58,317 nt of DNA from Acidobacteriota bacterium (GTDB taxonomy: Bacteria; Acidobacteriota; Terriglobia; Terriglobales; Acidobacteriaceae), in NCBI GenBank assembly GCA_003225555.1, contig QIAM01000071.1:1-58317 (forward strand), given 5' to 3'. Every line of letters begins with the position of its first letter. Positions within the stretch are counted from its first letter, which is position 1. Positions 45,898-55,241 of this stretch are shown piece after piece. The translations under genes were made by a program, and so were the position numbers. The notes under the pieces were generated by a model. It did no database searches. It was given only the letters and a program-made list of their open reading frames with translations, and was not told where the DNA came from.

Positions 45898-47262
45898 TTA
45901 CGCGCTTTTGCCGACCGTTCGGATGCACTCTTCGAGCACATCAACGGCGACGTCCGCTTCTTCCTTGGTGACGATAAGCGGCGGGCAAAGCCGGATCGTG
46001 CTCGGCCCGCAGCCAAGGAACAGGACGCCACGTTCGAACGCCAACTCGACAATGCGGTCGCGCTCGGCGGCACCGTATTCCTTGCTCAACTTGTCCTTAA
46101 CGATCTCGACGCCGATCATCAAGCCGCGCCCGCGCACATCGCCGACCAGCTTCAGCTTCGAAGGCCAGTCCGCCATGCGCTTCTGGATGTGGTTGCCTAC
46201 ATTGGTCGAGTTCTCGAGGAGATGTTCCTTCTCGATCACGCCGAGAGTAGCCAGTGCCGCAGCCACCGCGACTGGATTGCCGCCAAAGGTAGAAGCGTGC
46301 GAGCCGGGAACCCAGTCCATAATCTCCGCGCGCGTCATCGTGATGCCCAGCGGCATTCCTGATGCAATACCTTTCGCTATGCAAACCATGTCGGGCTCGA
46401 CGCCCGTGTGCTCGACCGCCCACCACTTGCCGGTGCGAGCAATGCCGCTCTGCACTTCGTCCACGACCAGCAGGATTCCGTACCGGTCACAAATGCGGCG
46501 CAGTTCCTGCATGAAGATGGTGGGCGCAACGACGTATCCGCCCTCGCCCTGAACCGGTTCGACGAAGATGGCCGCCACTTCCTCTGGAGGAAGCGTGGTC
46601 TTGAACAGCTTCTCTTCGATGAACCGCGCGCAGCCGAGCGCGAAATTGTCGGCTTCCTGCGCGCCGCCCACGCATCCGCGGTAGACGTCGGGATAGCGGA
46701 CATGGGTCACCCCCGGCACCAGCGGAGCAAATCGCCGCCGCTGCTGCGGCTTCGATGCGGTCAGCGACAAAGCGCCCATCGTTCGTCCATGGAAGGCGCC
46801 GAAGAACGCGATGGCATTCTGCCGCTTGGTGTGATAGCGCGCCAGTTTCAGCGCACACTCAATCGCTTCGGCACCCGAATTGCCGTAGTAAATCCGGTGC
46901 GGTCCCGGCATGGGCGCGATCTTCGACAGCCGGGCTGCGAGCTCCACCATGTTTTCGTAGTAGAAGTCGGTGCCCGACATGTGAATGAGTTCGCCCGCCT
47001 GCTTCTGGATGGCGGCGACCACTTCGGGATGGCAATGCCCCGTGGACGTCACGGCGATGCCGGCCGAGAAGTCAAGAAACTCGTTGCCGTCCACGTCGGT
47101 AACGACGATCCCGCGGCCGCTCTTGGCCACCAGCGGATACGAGCGGGTGTAGGACGGCGAGATATATTTCTGATCGGCCTCGAGCACGCGCTTGGCGTTG
47201 GGTCCGGGCAGGGCAGTCTTTATCTTGGGACCGATTGTGGCGGTCATGGTCTTGGTGGTCAT
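45898..47262 (-). CDS. Class III aminotransferase, 4-aminobutyrate/acetylornithine type
   Basis: A 454-residue fold-type I transaminase. GIVVTDVDGNEFLDFSAGIA, YYGNSGAEAIECALKLARYH, IAFFGAFHGRTMGALSLTAS, AAIFVEPVQGEGGYVVAPTI, LLVVDEVQSGIARTGKWWAV and MVCIAKGIASGMPLGITMTR (Schiff-base Lys) are intact, with HASTFGGNPVAVAAALATLG. GPSTIRLCPPLIVTKEEAD closes it. The sequence is closest to GABA or ornithine/lysine-type aminotransferases of the 'acetyl ornithine aminotransferase family'; the exact amine is open. GGAGGATCCC precedes ATG 47262. Confidence 0.9.
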   Translation of the reverse strand: MTTKTMTATIGPKIKTALPGPNAKRVLEADQKYISPSYTRSYPLVAKSGRGIVVTDVDGNEFLDFSAGIAVTSTGHCHPEVVAAIQKQAGELIHMSGTDFYYENMVELAARLSKIAPMPGPHRIYYGNSGAEAIECALKLARYHTKRQNAIAFFGAFHGRTMGALSLTASKPQQRRRFAPLVPGVTHVRYPDVYRGCVGGAQEADNFALGCARFIEEKLFKTTLPPEEVAAIFVEPVQGEGGYVVAPTIFMQELRRICDRYGILLVVDEVQSGIARTGKWWAVEHTGVEPDMVCIAKGIASGMPLGITMTRAEIMDWVPGSHASTFGGNPVAVAAALATLGVIEKEHLLENSTNVGNHIQKRMADWPSKLKLVGDVRGRGLMIGVEIVKDKLSKEYGAAERDRIVELAFERGVLFLGCGPSTIRLCPPLIVTKEEADVAVDVLEECIRTVGKSA

Positions 47263-47517
47263 GGGATCCTCCGAAAGGCAGTGGCCAGTGGTCAGTAAAT
47301 GCAACCTCGGTACGCGTGGCCCTGTTTCAAGCGCACGTAGAACCGAGACGGTCGGGCGGAGGATGAGAGTTAGTCGCTACCGAAGAGGTTGGGGCGCGAG
47401 CGGGAAGGCAAGTTCGCCCGATAGCGCCGCGGGCACACAAGGCAGTGCAGCCAGCACTCGGGTAGATGCGAATTGGGATGGTTGCGCAGCATTACTAGGA
47501 GCCAACATCACTGATTC

Positions 47518-47546
47518 ATTATAGCTGTAAGTGGTGAACGGCGTAA
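47518..47546 (-). promoter_or_regulatory. Probable promoter of aminotransferase gene
   Basis: On the minus strand TTACGC (47546-47541), 17 bases, TATAAT (47523-47518), a perfect -10. It would leave a leader of about 250 bases before ATG 47262. The leader includes CAGTGGCCAGTGGTCAGT near 47279, an imperfect tandem motif; no riboswitch class is recognised in it. Confidence 0.5.
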
Positions 47547-47569
47547 CCCCCTTTGGTAACGAATGGACT

Positions 47570-47575
47570 TATAAT
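47570..47575 (+). promoter_or_regulatory. TATAAT box before the POTRA gene
   Basis: A perfect TATAAT 30 bases before GTG 47605. No good -35 lies 16-18 bases upstream. With the site on the other strand it makes 47518-47575 a divergent promoter region. Confidence 0.45.
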
Positions 47576-47604
47576 AACCGTGGCCCGTCCTGAGCCGTGA
47601 CACA

Positions 47605-48429
47605 GTGCTGAAATGCCTCTTACCTGCCGCCTGGTTGTTCCTCACCGGTTCTTTGGCGGCCCAGATTCCTTCTTGGGAAGTAACTAGTGTTCCGACCAGA
47701 GCCCTGAGAGGCGAAAGGATTGCGACTGGTTCTCGGGAGCAGGATCTCGCAGATGTTGCGGACGAGACTGCGGCACGAGTTCGCGCTGTGTATCAAAATG
47801 AGGGCTACTTCAAGGTCCAAGTCACCGCAAAAGCGGTGGGGGTTGCCGGGCGTGGCTTGCGCTATGACATCGTCTTGCGGGTTCTGGAGGAGGGCAAGCA
47901 GTACAGACTTGGGGATCTACACCTCATTCACATGACCGCATTCTCGGAGCAACGGCTGCGAGATCTCTTTCCCATACGGCATGGTGAAATTTTTGGTCGC
48001 GAGAAGATCGCCGATGGTTTGGAGAATCTTCGCCGACTCTACGGCTCGCAGGGATACCTCAACTTCACTCCCGTCCCTAACACCCGCTTCAACGAAGACA
48101 GCGAGACTGTCGACTTGGAAATCGATGTCGACGAAGGTCGCCAGTTCCGCTGGGGCAACCTGCATGTGGATGGAATGCGCGATCTTGACAGGGAGGTCCT
48201 TCTGCGGTCTTGGGAGGGAATCCGAGGTCAGCTCTATACCTCCGACAATCAGGAACTCGATAGGCTCTTGCGAAAATTCTTCTACCCTCTGCGAAAAGGC
48301 ACAAGCCTAACCGATTATGCATTCAAGAAGCTCGACGAGCGGGACGGTACGGTCGACGTTTACCTCAATTTGATCTGGAACCCGGACCTCATCAAACAAG
48401 TAGCTAGGACCGACGGCTTCGTGCGCTGA
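47605..48429 (+). CDS. Secreted POTRA-domain protein without beta-barrel
   Basis: A 274-residue protein. GTG 47605 starts the signal peptide MLKCLLPAAWLFLTGSLAAQ. Residues about 45-105 (DETAARVRAVYQNEGYFKVQ, VLRVLEEGKQYRLGDLHL) and about 110-200 (ENLRRLYGSQGYLNFTPVPN, ETVDLEIDVDEGRQFRWGNL) are two POTRA repeats as found at the N-terminus of BamA/Omp85. The 16-stranded barrel that should follow is absent: the frame stops after DVYLNLIWNPDLIKQ. Similar stand-alone POTRA proteins recur in Acidobacteria. It may act as a periplasmic helper in outer-membrane protein assembly (inference). Confidence 0.8.
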   Translation: MLKCLLPAAWLFLTGSLAAQIPSWEVTSVPTRALRGERIATGSREQDLADVADETAARVRAVYQNEGYFKVQVTAKAVGVAGRGLRYDIVLRVLEEGKQYRLGDLHLIHMTAFSEQRLRDLFPIRHGEIFGREKIADGLENLRRLYGSQGYLNFTPVPNTRFNEDSETVDLEIDVDEGRQFRWGNLHVDGMRDLDREVLLRSWEGIRGQLYTSDNQELDRLLRKFFYPLRKGTSLTDYAFKKLDERDGTVDVYLNLIWNPDLIKQVARTDGFVR

Positions 48430-48503
48430 GTAGTCCTTGGCACCAACTGTTTTGACTTCCTAGTGCCTTCACCTTAGCATGGCTCGACTAGGGCGGAGCC
48501 TTC

Positions 48504-51461
48504 TTGCTCGAGCGGACCATCTCCCATTACCGGATCATCGAGAAGCTCGGTGGCGGCGGGATGGGTGTGGTTTACAAAGCCGAGGACACCCGGCTCGGCC
48601 GTTTCGTCGCACTCAAGTTTCTGCCTGAAGATCTCGCTCAGGATCGCCAAGCACTCGAACGCTTCCGACGCGAAGCGAAAGCGGCATCGGCGCTCAACCA
48701 TCCCAATATCTGCACGATTTATGACATCGGAGAGGAAGATGGCCAGGCCTATCTTGTCATGGAATTCCTTGACGGGGTCACGCTGAAGCACCTGATCGGC
48801 GCCCGCGCAATGGAGTTGGAGTCCATCCTATCCTTGGGCATTGAGATCGCAGATGCCCTTGACGCGGCCCACTCCGAGGGCATCGTGCATCGCGACATCA
48901 AACCGGCCAACATCTTCGTGACGAAGCGCGGCCACGCCAAGATCCTCGACTTTGGCCTGGCCAAGGTCAAGTCTGAACCCGGCAAACTTGGCGCCGTGCC
49001 CGACGTTACGGCTCCGGAAAGCGTGGTCGTCGAAGAGCACCTGACCAGCCCGGGCTCAACTCTGGGCACCGTGGCCTATATGTCGCCGGAGCAGGCCAAG
49101 GGAAAGGAACTCGATTCGCGCACGGATTTATTTTCCTTCGGCGTGGTTCTCTACGAGATGTCCACAGGTACTCTGCCCTTCCGCGGAGAAACCTCGGCGT
49201 TGATTTTTCAAGCCATCCTCGACCGCGCTCCGACTTCTCCCGTTCGCCTGAATCCAGACCTCCCCCTGAAGCTGGAAGACGTCATCAACAAACTGCTGGA
49301 GAAAGACCGCAACCTGCGCTACCAGCACGCCGCCGACATGCGCGCCGACCTGCAACGGTTGAAGCGCGACACCGATTCGGGGCGCGCCATCGCAGCCACT
49401 TCGGGTTCGACAGAAGTCGTTCAGGACGCCAGGGGACAGACGACGGTTGGACAGGCCGTACCCGCTTTGTCTTCGCGATCAATACCCGCTGCGTCTTCTG
49501 CCTCAGGAAGCGCAGTCCAGCCTGTTGCGACCGCCCCACGGAGAAAGCCCCGGCAGATCATCCTGCTGGTGGCTCTGGTCTCGTTGGCCTCGCTCATTGC
49601 CCTGAGTTTGTACTGGCGTTCACGGCAATCCGCGAAGCTGACCGAGAAAGACAGTGTCCTGCTCGCTGACTTCGTCAACACCACCGGCGACGGAGTTTTC
49701 GACGGGACGCTGAAACAGGCGCTGGCAGTGGAACTGGAGGAGTCTCCCTACCTGAATATTTTCCCTGAATCGCGGATTCATGAAACCCTGCGCTTCATGG
49801 GGCGCTCCCCCGATGAGCGAGTAACCAGCGCTGTGGCCCGTGAAATCTGTCTGCGCGAAGGCGTCAAGGCCATGCTCACCGGCTCCATCTCCAGTCTCGG
49901 CAGCCACTACGTGGTCACCCTGGAGGCCGTGAACGCACAGAGCGGAGATTCGCTGGCCCGTGAGCAAGCCGAAGCGGAGAGTAAAGAACAGGTGCTGAAG
50001 TCGCTCGACACTGCCGCATCCAGCCTGCGGGGAAAGTTGGGCGAGTCAATCGGTTCGGTCCAGAAGTTCGCCACGCCACTGGAGGCGGCGACTACATCGT
50101 CGCTGGAAGCTTTACAGGCTTTCAGCCTGGGGCAGGCGGAACACCAGAAGTTTGACGACGTGGCCGCGATCCCGCATCTGAAGCGCGCCATCGAACTTGA
50201 CCCCAATTTTGCAATGGCGCTGGCTACGCTTGGAGTCGCCTACAGCAATGAGGGCGAGACCCGCAACGCAGTGGGCTATATTCAAAGGGCATTTGATCTG
50301 CGAGAGCGGGCAAGCGAAAGGGAGAAGTTCTATATTTCTTCGCACTACTACGATACCGCCAGGAAGCAGTTGGAAAAAGGCATTGAGATCTATGAGCAGT
50401 GGAAACAGACTTATCCTCGGGACACCATTCCTCGAGACAACCTGGCGCTCGTGCTTGAAACGATGGGACAACACGAAAAGGCGGTGGCCAACGCCAGCGA
50501 AGCTGTTCGCCTCGATCCGAAGGACCGGTACGCCTATCAGAATTTGGCGAGCGGCTATCAATTTCTAGGCCGCTACGACGAAGCGAAGACGGTTGCGGAC
50601 CAGGCAATCGCACAAAAAGTCGCGCCATGGACAATCCATCTCAATCTTTACAATCTGGCGTTCATCCGCGGCGATGCAGCCACGATGCGGCAGGAAGTGG
50701 AGCGCGCACAGGCGCAGTCTGACGTACCGGTGGTACTCCTTCTGCAAGCGCAGGGCGAGTGTGCCCAGGGAAGAATAAAGAAAGCCCGGGAAAGCTATGC
50801 TAGTGCCGGCAGCGCAGCCAAAATTCACAATTACATGGAATTCTCGGGAAGCGCAAGGGCGACTGAGGCGACCTGTGACTCAGAGTTGGGCTTTTTGAAA
50901 GAGGCGCACCAGGCAATAACATCGGCGCTGGCCCTTTCTGACAGCAAGGATTCGCGATTCATCGCTGCATACGTGTTCGCCCGCGAGGGGGATGGCGCAC
51001 AATCCCAGAAGCTCGTTAGCGAACTTGCCAAGGAATGGCCGTTCGATACGATACTTAACCAGGTTTGGCTGCCCTTGGCGCAAGCCACGAACGATATCCA
51101 GCGTAATCACCCGGCCGAGGCGGTCGCGCGGCTCGAGTCAGCCGCCCCCTACGATTGGGGCGCCCCTCCGCTCGGTGCCCTTTATTGGTCCATGTACATT
51201 CGCGGCGAGGCCTTTCTCAAAGCGCGAGACGGCGTGAAGGCAGTTGCCGAGTATCAGAAAATTCTTGATCATCGCGGCATTGATCCAACCAGCCCGCTCT
51301 ATTCGCTCGCACGGCTGGGAGTGGGCCGCGCCTACGCCCTTCAAGGTGACATTTCGAAAGCACGAACCGCTTACCAGGATTTCTTCGCGCTTTGGAAGGA
51401 TGCCGATCCGGATGTGCCGGTCTTGAAAGCAGCCAGGGCAGAGTACGACAAGCTGAAATAG
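48504..51461 (+). CDS. Ser/Thr protein kinase with TM and TPR extension
   Basis: A 985-residue membrane protein. The kinase (about residues 8-275) has [20 protein letters not shown] (P-loop), VALKFL (Lys), [28 protein letters not shown] and [20 protein letters not shown], so it is a complete, probably active Hanks-type kinase. A low-complexity linker and one membrane segment ([20 protein letters not shown], about 353-372) follow. The extracytoplasmic part begins with an OmpA/adenylate-cyclase-type region ([36 protein letters not shown]) and ends with many TPR repeats (about 520-980). The TPR tail is the usual Acidobacterial form. TTG 48504 is the likely start. No phosphatase or substrate gene is adjacent. 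Confidence 0.93.
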   Translation: MLERTISHYRIIEKLGGGGMGVVYKAEDTRLGRFVALKFLPEDLAQDRQALERFRREAKAASALNHPNICTIYDIGEEDGQAYLVMEFLDGVTLKHLIGARAMELESILSLGIEIADALDAAHSEGIVHRDIKPANIFVTKRGHAKILDFGLAKVKSEPGKLGAVPDVTAPESVVVEEHLTSPGSTLGTVAYMSPEQAKGKELDSRTDLFSFGVVLYEMSTGTLPFRGETSALIFQAILDRAPTSPVRLNPDLPLKLEDVINKLLEKDRNLRYQHAADMRADLQRLKRDTDSGRAIAATSGSTEVVQDARGQTTVGQAVPALSSRSIPAASSASGSAVQPVATAPRRKPRQIILLVALVSLASLIALSLYWRSRQSAKLTEKDSVLLADFVNTTGDGVFDGTLKQALAVELEESPYLNIFPESRIHETLRFMGRSPDERVTSAVAREICLREGVKAMLTGSISSLGSHYVVTLEAVNAQSGDSLAREQAEAESKEQVLKSLDTAASSLRGKLGESIGSVQKFATPLEAATTSSLEALQAFSLGQAEHQKFDDVAAIPHLKRAIELDPNFAMALATLGVAYSNEGETRNAVGYIQRAFDLRERASEREKFYISSHYYDTARKQLEKGIEIYEQWKQTYPRDTIPRDNLALVLETMGQHEKAVANASEAVRLDPKDRYAYQNLASGYQFLGRYDEAKTVADQAIAQKVAPWTIHLNLYNLAFIRGDAATMRQEVERAQAQSDVPVVLLLQAQGECAQGRIKKARESYASAGSAAKIHNYMEFSGSARATEATCDSELGFLKEAHQAITSALALSDSKDSRFIAAYVFAREGDGAQSQKLVSELAKEWPFDTILNQVWLPLAQATNDIQRNHPAEAVARLESAAPYDWGAPPLGALYWSMYIRGEAFLKARDGVKAVAEYQKILDHRGIDPTSPLYSLARLGVGRAYALQGDISKARTAYQDFFALWKDADPDVPVLKAARAEYDKLK

Positions 51462-51490
51462 CCGAAATCGCGCGGCCTAGTCGCCGGGAC

Positions 51491-51519
51491 CTGCCAAGCA
51501 ACGCTGCAAACTTTAGAAT
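51491..51519 (+). promoter_or_regulatory. Probable promoter of EamA transporter gene
   Basis: CTGCCA (51491-51496), 17 bases, TAGAAT (51514-51519), about 55 bases before ATG 51575. Four of six bases match the -35 and five of six the -10 consensus. Confidence 0.4.
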
Positions 51520-51574
51520 CCAAGCAGCGATGACGCGTGTCTGATACGTGTTAGCTTCTGGCTTTCCCAACTCA

Positions 51575-52528
51575 ATGCACGCGACTCAGCACCCAAGCCG
51601 GTGGATGGTAGTCCTTGCTTTCGGGCTCGTGTATCTGTTCTGGGGCTCGACCTACCTCGGCATCAATATCGCCGTGCAGACCATCCCGCCTGCGCTGATG
51701 TGCGCCGTTCGCTTCTCGATTGCCGGAGTCGTCATGCTCGCGGTTTGCGCGCTGACTGGTCGCCAGGTCCTGTATTCAGCGCGCCAGATCGCTCTCGCAG
51801 CGATAGTCGGAATCCTGCTGCTCATGGGCGGAAACCTCACGCTCTCGTGGGCAGAGCTGTCGGTTCCCTCGGGCCTGGCAGCACTTATCATCGCGATCAC
51901 GCCGCTCTGGTTCCTGGTGCTTGACTCGTTGCTGCTTGGCGACCATCACATCTCGGCGCGTGGCAAGGCCGGACTCGCCCTGGGAATTCTCGGCCTCTTC
52001 GTCCTCTTCTACCCACAACTCACGTCAACGGCAGCTCTGGGCCGGAAGGAATTCTGGGCGTCCCTTAGCTTGATCGGGGGGTCTTTTAGCTGGGCGCTGG
52101 GTTCGGTGCTCTCCAAGCGCTGGCAGTCCGGCATGGACGTCTTCAGCGCCACCGGCTGGCAGGTCACCGCCGCGGGAGTGGCGAACTTCACCTTCGCGTT
52201 GCTGGTGGGAGATTTCTCGCGCGTGGTCTGGGCTCCGCGCAGCGTGGCCGCAGTCTTGTATCTGGTGGTCTGCGGCTCCTGGATCGGCTACACCGCCTAC
52301 GTCTGGCTGCTTGAGCACGTGCCCACGTCCAAGGTCTCAACGTATGCGTACGTCAACCCGGTCGTGGCTGTGTTTCTCGGCTGGCTGATCCTCCACGAGC
52401 GCGTCGACCACTTCATCGTGGCTGGCAGTGCCATCGTGATCCTCTCCGTCATCCTGGTAACCAGCGCGAAGGTGAAAGAGAAAACCGTCGCCGAGCAACT
52501 TCCCGCAGTCGAAGCCGCAGGCGACTAA
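51575..52528 (+). CDS. EamA-family drug/metabolite transporter
   Basis: A 317-residue inner-membrane protein with ten hydrophobic segments in two EamA repeats. RWMVVLAFGLVYLFWGSTYL opens repeat one (the FWGSTYL motif is typical), with SVPSGLAALIIAITPLWFLV; the second repeat holds WASLSLIGGSFSWALGSVLS and VPTSKVSTYAYVNPVVAVFL (the NPV motif). EamA exporters move amino acids, nucleotides or drugs; the substrate is unknown. An in-frame GTG at 51548 would add nine residues. It is monocistronic. Confidence 0.9.
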   Translation: MHATQHPSRWMVVLAFGLVYLFWGSTYLGINIAVQTIPPALMCAVRFSIAGVVMLAVCALTGRQVLYSARQIALAAIVGILLLMGGNLTLSWAELSVPSGLAALIIAITPLWFLVLDSLLLGDHHISARGKAGLALGILGLFVLFYPQLTSTAALGRKEFWASLSLIGGSFSWALGSVLSKRWQSGMDVFSATGWQVTAAGVANFTFALLVGDFSRVVWAPRSVAAVLYLVVCGSWIGYTAYVWLLEHVPTSKVSTYAYVNPVVAVFLGWLILHERVDHFIVAGSAIVILSVILVTSAKVKEKTVAEQLPAVEAAGD

Positions 52529-52574
52529 ACAAACCGCGTAGGGACAGCCGCCTCGGCTCACCCCGCCCCGAAGT

Positions 52575-53236
52575 TTAGTTTGAGCCTTCCTCCTCTTCCC
52601 CTTGCTCACTCACCAAATCCCCTACATGCCTCCGAATTGCGAACGTCTGCTTGGCCCCGCCGGAAACGTCAAAACTGACCCGCACCGGGGCTCGCTGCCA
52701 AAATGGCTGCGCACAGGCGGAATCGGGCCCCGCGCCGTCGCTGACTCCTGGGCCGGGCAGAGGGTTCTTCATCACCGGCTTGCAGCGGCTTATCTGCGCC
52801 ACAATCGCGTACACCTTCTTGCCATCATCCGACACTCCGCAGTAGGCAACGTAATCCCGAAACCAGCTTTCCGCCGAATACAAGGCATCGAACTCCGGAA
52901 GATTGATCGGAGAAATACGTCCGGTCATCCGATCTACAAACAACCACTCACCTCTTTCCCACTGCCACCGGGGACCGCCCTGTTCCCGGGGCAGACTGTC
53001 TTGATGCGAAAAGCCCGTCGGACCACAAACAAGCGTTCAGTGACCTCATGCGGCGAACCCAGAACGTATTCCTTTACCCGTCCGTCGACGATAAGCGCGT
53101 GCACTTTCAACACTGGCGGCTTGCTGGCACTGGTTCCGGCAAACCACGGCACCAAAGTCCATTTGCCAAAGCTGATGACATGCGGCTTTGCCGCTGCCGC
53201 CACATCGCTCGCAAGGAAAGCGATGGCAAAGATCAC
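52575..53236 (-). pseudogene. Secreted protein of unknown function with one frameshift
   Basis: Two minus-strand frames form one gene. GTG 53236 starts MIFAIAFLASDVAAAAKPHV (signal peptide), then GKWTLVPWFAGTSASKPPVL and VLGSPHEVTERLFVVRRAFR. Near 53005 a single-base loss moves the reading into DSLPREQGGPRWQWERGEWL, FVDRMTGRISPINLPEFDAL, then the part with RDYVAYCGVSDDGKKVYAIV and the end SEQGEEEEGSN. Joined, it is about 220 residues. I do not recognise the family, but the two parts fit well and the frame change lies in an AAG/AC context. It could be a true recent frameshift or an assembly error. Confidence 0.7.
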
Positions 53237-53556
53237 AATCCCCCCACGAGAATTCTTGTCGCGGCTGATCCCAGGCTACGCCACATGTCCACACGGTACG
53301 CAGCAAGCCTCCAATCGGCAAGGATGGTGCTCACAACTCACTCATTTGCCGTCCCGAACTGGGAAACGGCAGCCATGTGAGAAAAACATCGGGTGTGCAG
53401 GAAATTGGAACGCCCGCCCGTCGCATGAGCTGCACGATTCCCTGTAAAATGCTTATTGCGAGCAATTTGGTCATGAACTTTTCTTCCCTCCCCCGTAACC
53501 TTCGAGCTTTGGACGCCCGGACAACTGCGAACGAGGAACCCGCTTCCAATCATACG
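53237..53556. other. Divergent intergenic region
   Basis: These 320 bases lie between the divergent secreted-protein gene and the response regulator. Frames starting at 53377 continue into the response regulator but have no family match before residue 61 and no ribosome site, so they are not used. No clear promoter boxes were identified. Confidence 0.35.
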
Positions 53557-54540
53557 ATGGGGGATCTTCTCCTACACCGGCGGCCTCCGCGGATTCTGGT
53601 AGTCGACGACCAGCCCAGCATCGCCGGCCTGATGAGTCAACTGCTCAGCATTCGCGGGTATGACGTCGTCACGGCCGCCAATGCGCAGGAGGCAGAAGCT
53701 GAGGTCCGCCGCCAACCGCCTGATCTGATCCTTTCCGATGTAATCATGCCCGGCAAATCTGGATACGAATTCTGCCGCGAGCTGAAGGAGAATCCCGCTA
53801 CCCGTCTGATTCCATTTGTGCTGATCACCGGACTCAGCGACAGCGGCGATAAAGTGCGGGGCATTGAGGCGGGCGCCGACGACTTCCTGAACAAGCCCGT
53901 TCTGGCTGAGGAATTGATCGCGCGTGTTAAATCCCTGCTGCGTCTCAAGGACTTTACTGACGAACTAGAAACGGCGGATTCGGTCTTGTGCACATTAGGG
54001 CTCATCGTCGAAAGCCGTGATCCGTACACCGAGGGCCACTGTGAGCGCCTCGCGCTGCATGCCATCGAGTTGGGCCGCCATCTGGGAATGGACGAGGATT
54101 CGATTCTCGCTCTTAAGCGTGGCGGGTATTTGCATGATCTTGGCAAGATCGCCGTCCCGGACGACATTTTGAAGAAAGGCACAAATCTAAGTCCGGACGA
54201 GTGGGATGTGATGAAGCTGCATCCTGTCACCGGTGAAAATATCTGCCGTCCTTTGAGGTCATTGCGACTCGTTTTGCCCATCATCCGCCACCATCACGAG
54301 CACTCGAACGGTTCGGGATATCCCGACGGCCTGGCGGGCAGCGACATTCCGATTCTCTCGCGTATCTTGCAGGTCGTCGACGTCTACGACGCCTTGCGCA
54401 CGGCTCGTCCTTACAAGCCCGCACTTTCCCACGATCAAGCCGCCCAGACCATGCGCGAGGAAGCCCGCCGTGGCCTCTGGGATGTCCAACTTGTGGCGGA
54501 GTATTTCTCCATGCTCGAGCAGCAGCGCGAAGTCGCTTAG
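53557..54540 (+). CDS. Response regulator with HD-GYP phosphodiesterase output
   Basis: A 327-residue two-domain regulator from ATG 53557. The receiver (about 10-125) has RILVVDDQPSIAGLMSQLLS (acidic pair), PPDLILSDVIMPGKSGYEFC (phospho-acceptor Asp61) and FVLITGLSD…DDFLNKPV (Lys). The HD-GYP domain (about 140-320) has GYLHDLGKIAVPDDILKKGT (HD pair), MKLHPVTGENI, and IIRHHHEHSNGSGYPDGLAG (HHEH…GYP), so the binuclear metal site looks complete and c-di-GMP hydrolysis is expected. No histidine kinase is adjacent (orphan regulator). Confidence 0.92.
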   Translation: MGDLLLHRRPPRILVVDDQPSIAGLMSQLLSIRGYDVVTAANAQEAEAEVRRQPPDLILSDVIMPGKSGYEFCRELKENPATRLIPFVLITGLSDSGDKVRGIEAGADDFLNKPVLAEELIARVKSLLRLKDFTDELETADSVLCTLGLIVESRDPYTEGHCERLALHAIELGRHLGMDEDSILALKRGGYLHDLGKIAVPDDILKKGTNLSPDEWDVMKLHPVTGENICRPLRSLRLVLPIIRHHHEHSNGSGYPDGLAGSDIPILSRILQVVDVYDALRTARPYKPALSHDQAAQTMREEARRGLWDVQLVAEYFSMLEQQREVA

Positions 54541-54648
54541 GCATTACCCGCTCGCTGGCGTGAGTAGTGTGCTGAATCCGTCCCGGTTGCTCACTTCTTT
54601 CCTCATTTAGAATTGATCCCTGCAAGAAAATTACAGACCTGGGGACTC

Positions 54649-55218
54649 ATGATCACGATTGTTTCGGGACTGCCTCGCTCCGGCACTTCTCTCATGATGC
54701 AAATGCTGGCCGCGGGAGGGATGCCGATTCTCTCAGACGGCGAACGCCGCGCTGATGTGGACAATCCCAAAGGCTACTTGGAGTGGGAGCGCATCAAGCA
54801 ACTGCCGAAAGATCCGGGCTGCATCGCGGACGCAGAGGGCAAGGCGGTAAAGGTGATTTCGCAGCTTCTGCTCTCACTTCCCCCGGGGCACGAGTATCGC
54901 ATCATCTTCATGCAGAGGCCTCTCGCGGAAGTACTGGCCTCGCAGGAACGGATGTTGCACCATCTTGGGAGCTCTGCGGATGGCGCGAATGCCTCAGCCA
55001 TGACGAAGGCTTTTCAAAACCATTTGTTCGAGGTAAACACCTGGCTCAACAGCAAGCCCTATGTGAATGTCACTCGAGTGCACTATCACAACGTCTTGAA
55101 GGAACCCGCCGTGGTAGGAGAGGGCCTGGGACAGTTTCTAGGGATTCCGCTGGACGTGGACGCGATGACCCAACAGGTGGACGCCACACTCTACCGACAG
55201 CGCTCTACATCTGGCTAA
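54649..55218 (+). CDS. Sulfotransferase-like P-loop protein
   Basis: A 189-residue protein. MITIVSGLPRSGTSLMMQML has the PAPS-type 5'-phosphosulfate loop (PRSGTS), and VDNPKGYLEWERIKQL, YRIIFMQRPLAEVLASQERM (conserved Arg in the RxP position) and VHYHNVLKEPAVVGEGLGQF fit the bacterial sulfotransferase fold, shortened at the C-terminus. The substrate is unknown. ATG 54649 is used because it begins the P-loop strand. The next gene (minus strand) is a sulfatase-like TPR protein, so a surface-glycan modification context is possible. Confidence 0.78.
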   Translation: MITIVSGLPRSGTSLMMQMLAAGGMPILSDGERRADVDNPKGYLEWERIKQLPKDPGCIADAEGKAVKVISQLLLSLPPGHEYRIIFMQRPLAEVLASQERMLHHLGSSADGANASAMTKAFQNHLFEVNTWLNSKPYVNVTRVHYHNVLKEPAVVGEGLGQFLGIPLDVDAMTQQVDATLYRQRSTSG

Positions 55219-55220
55219 TT

Positions 55221-55241
55221 AAGGGCCTCATCGGGCCTTTT
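55221..55241 (+). terminator. Intrinsic terminator of the sulfotransferase-like gene
   Basis: AAGGGCC (55221-55227) pairs with GGCCTTT (55234-55240, one G·T), with a six-base loop, followed by a short T-run. It overlaps the last codons of the convergent sulfatase-like gene (stop 55228). Confidence 0.55.
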
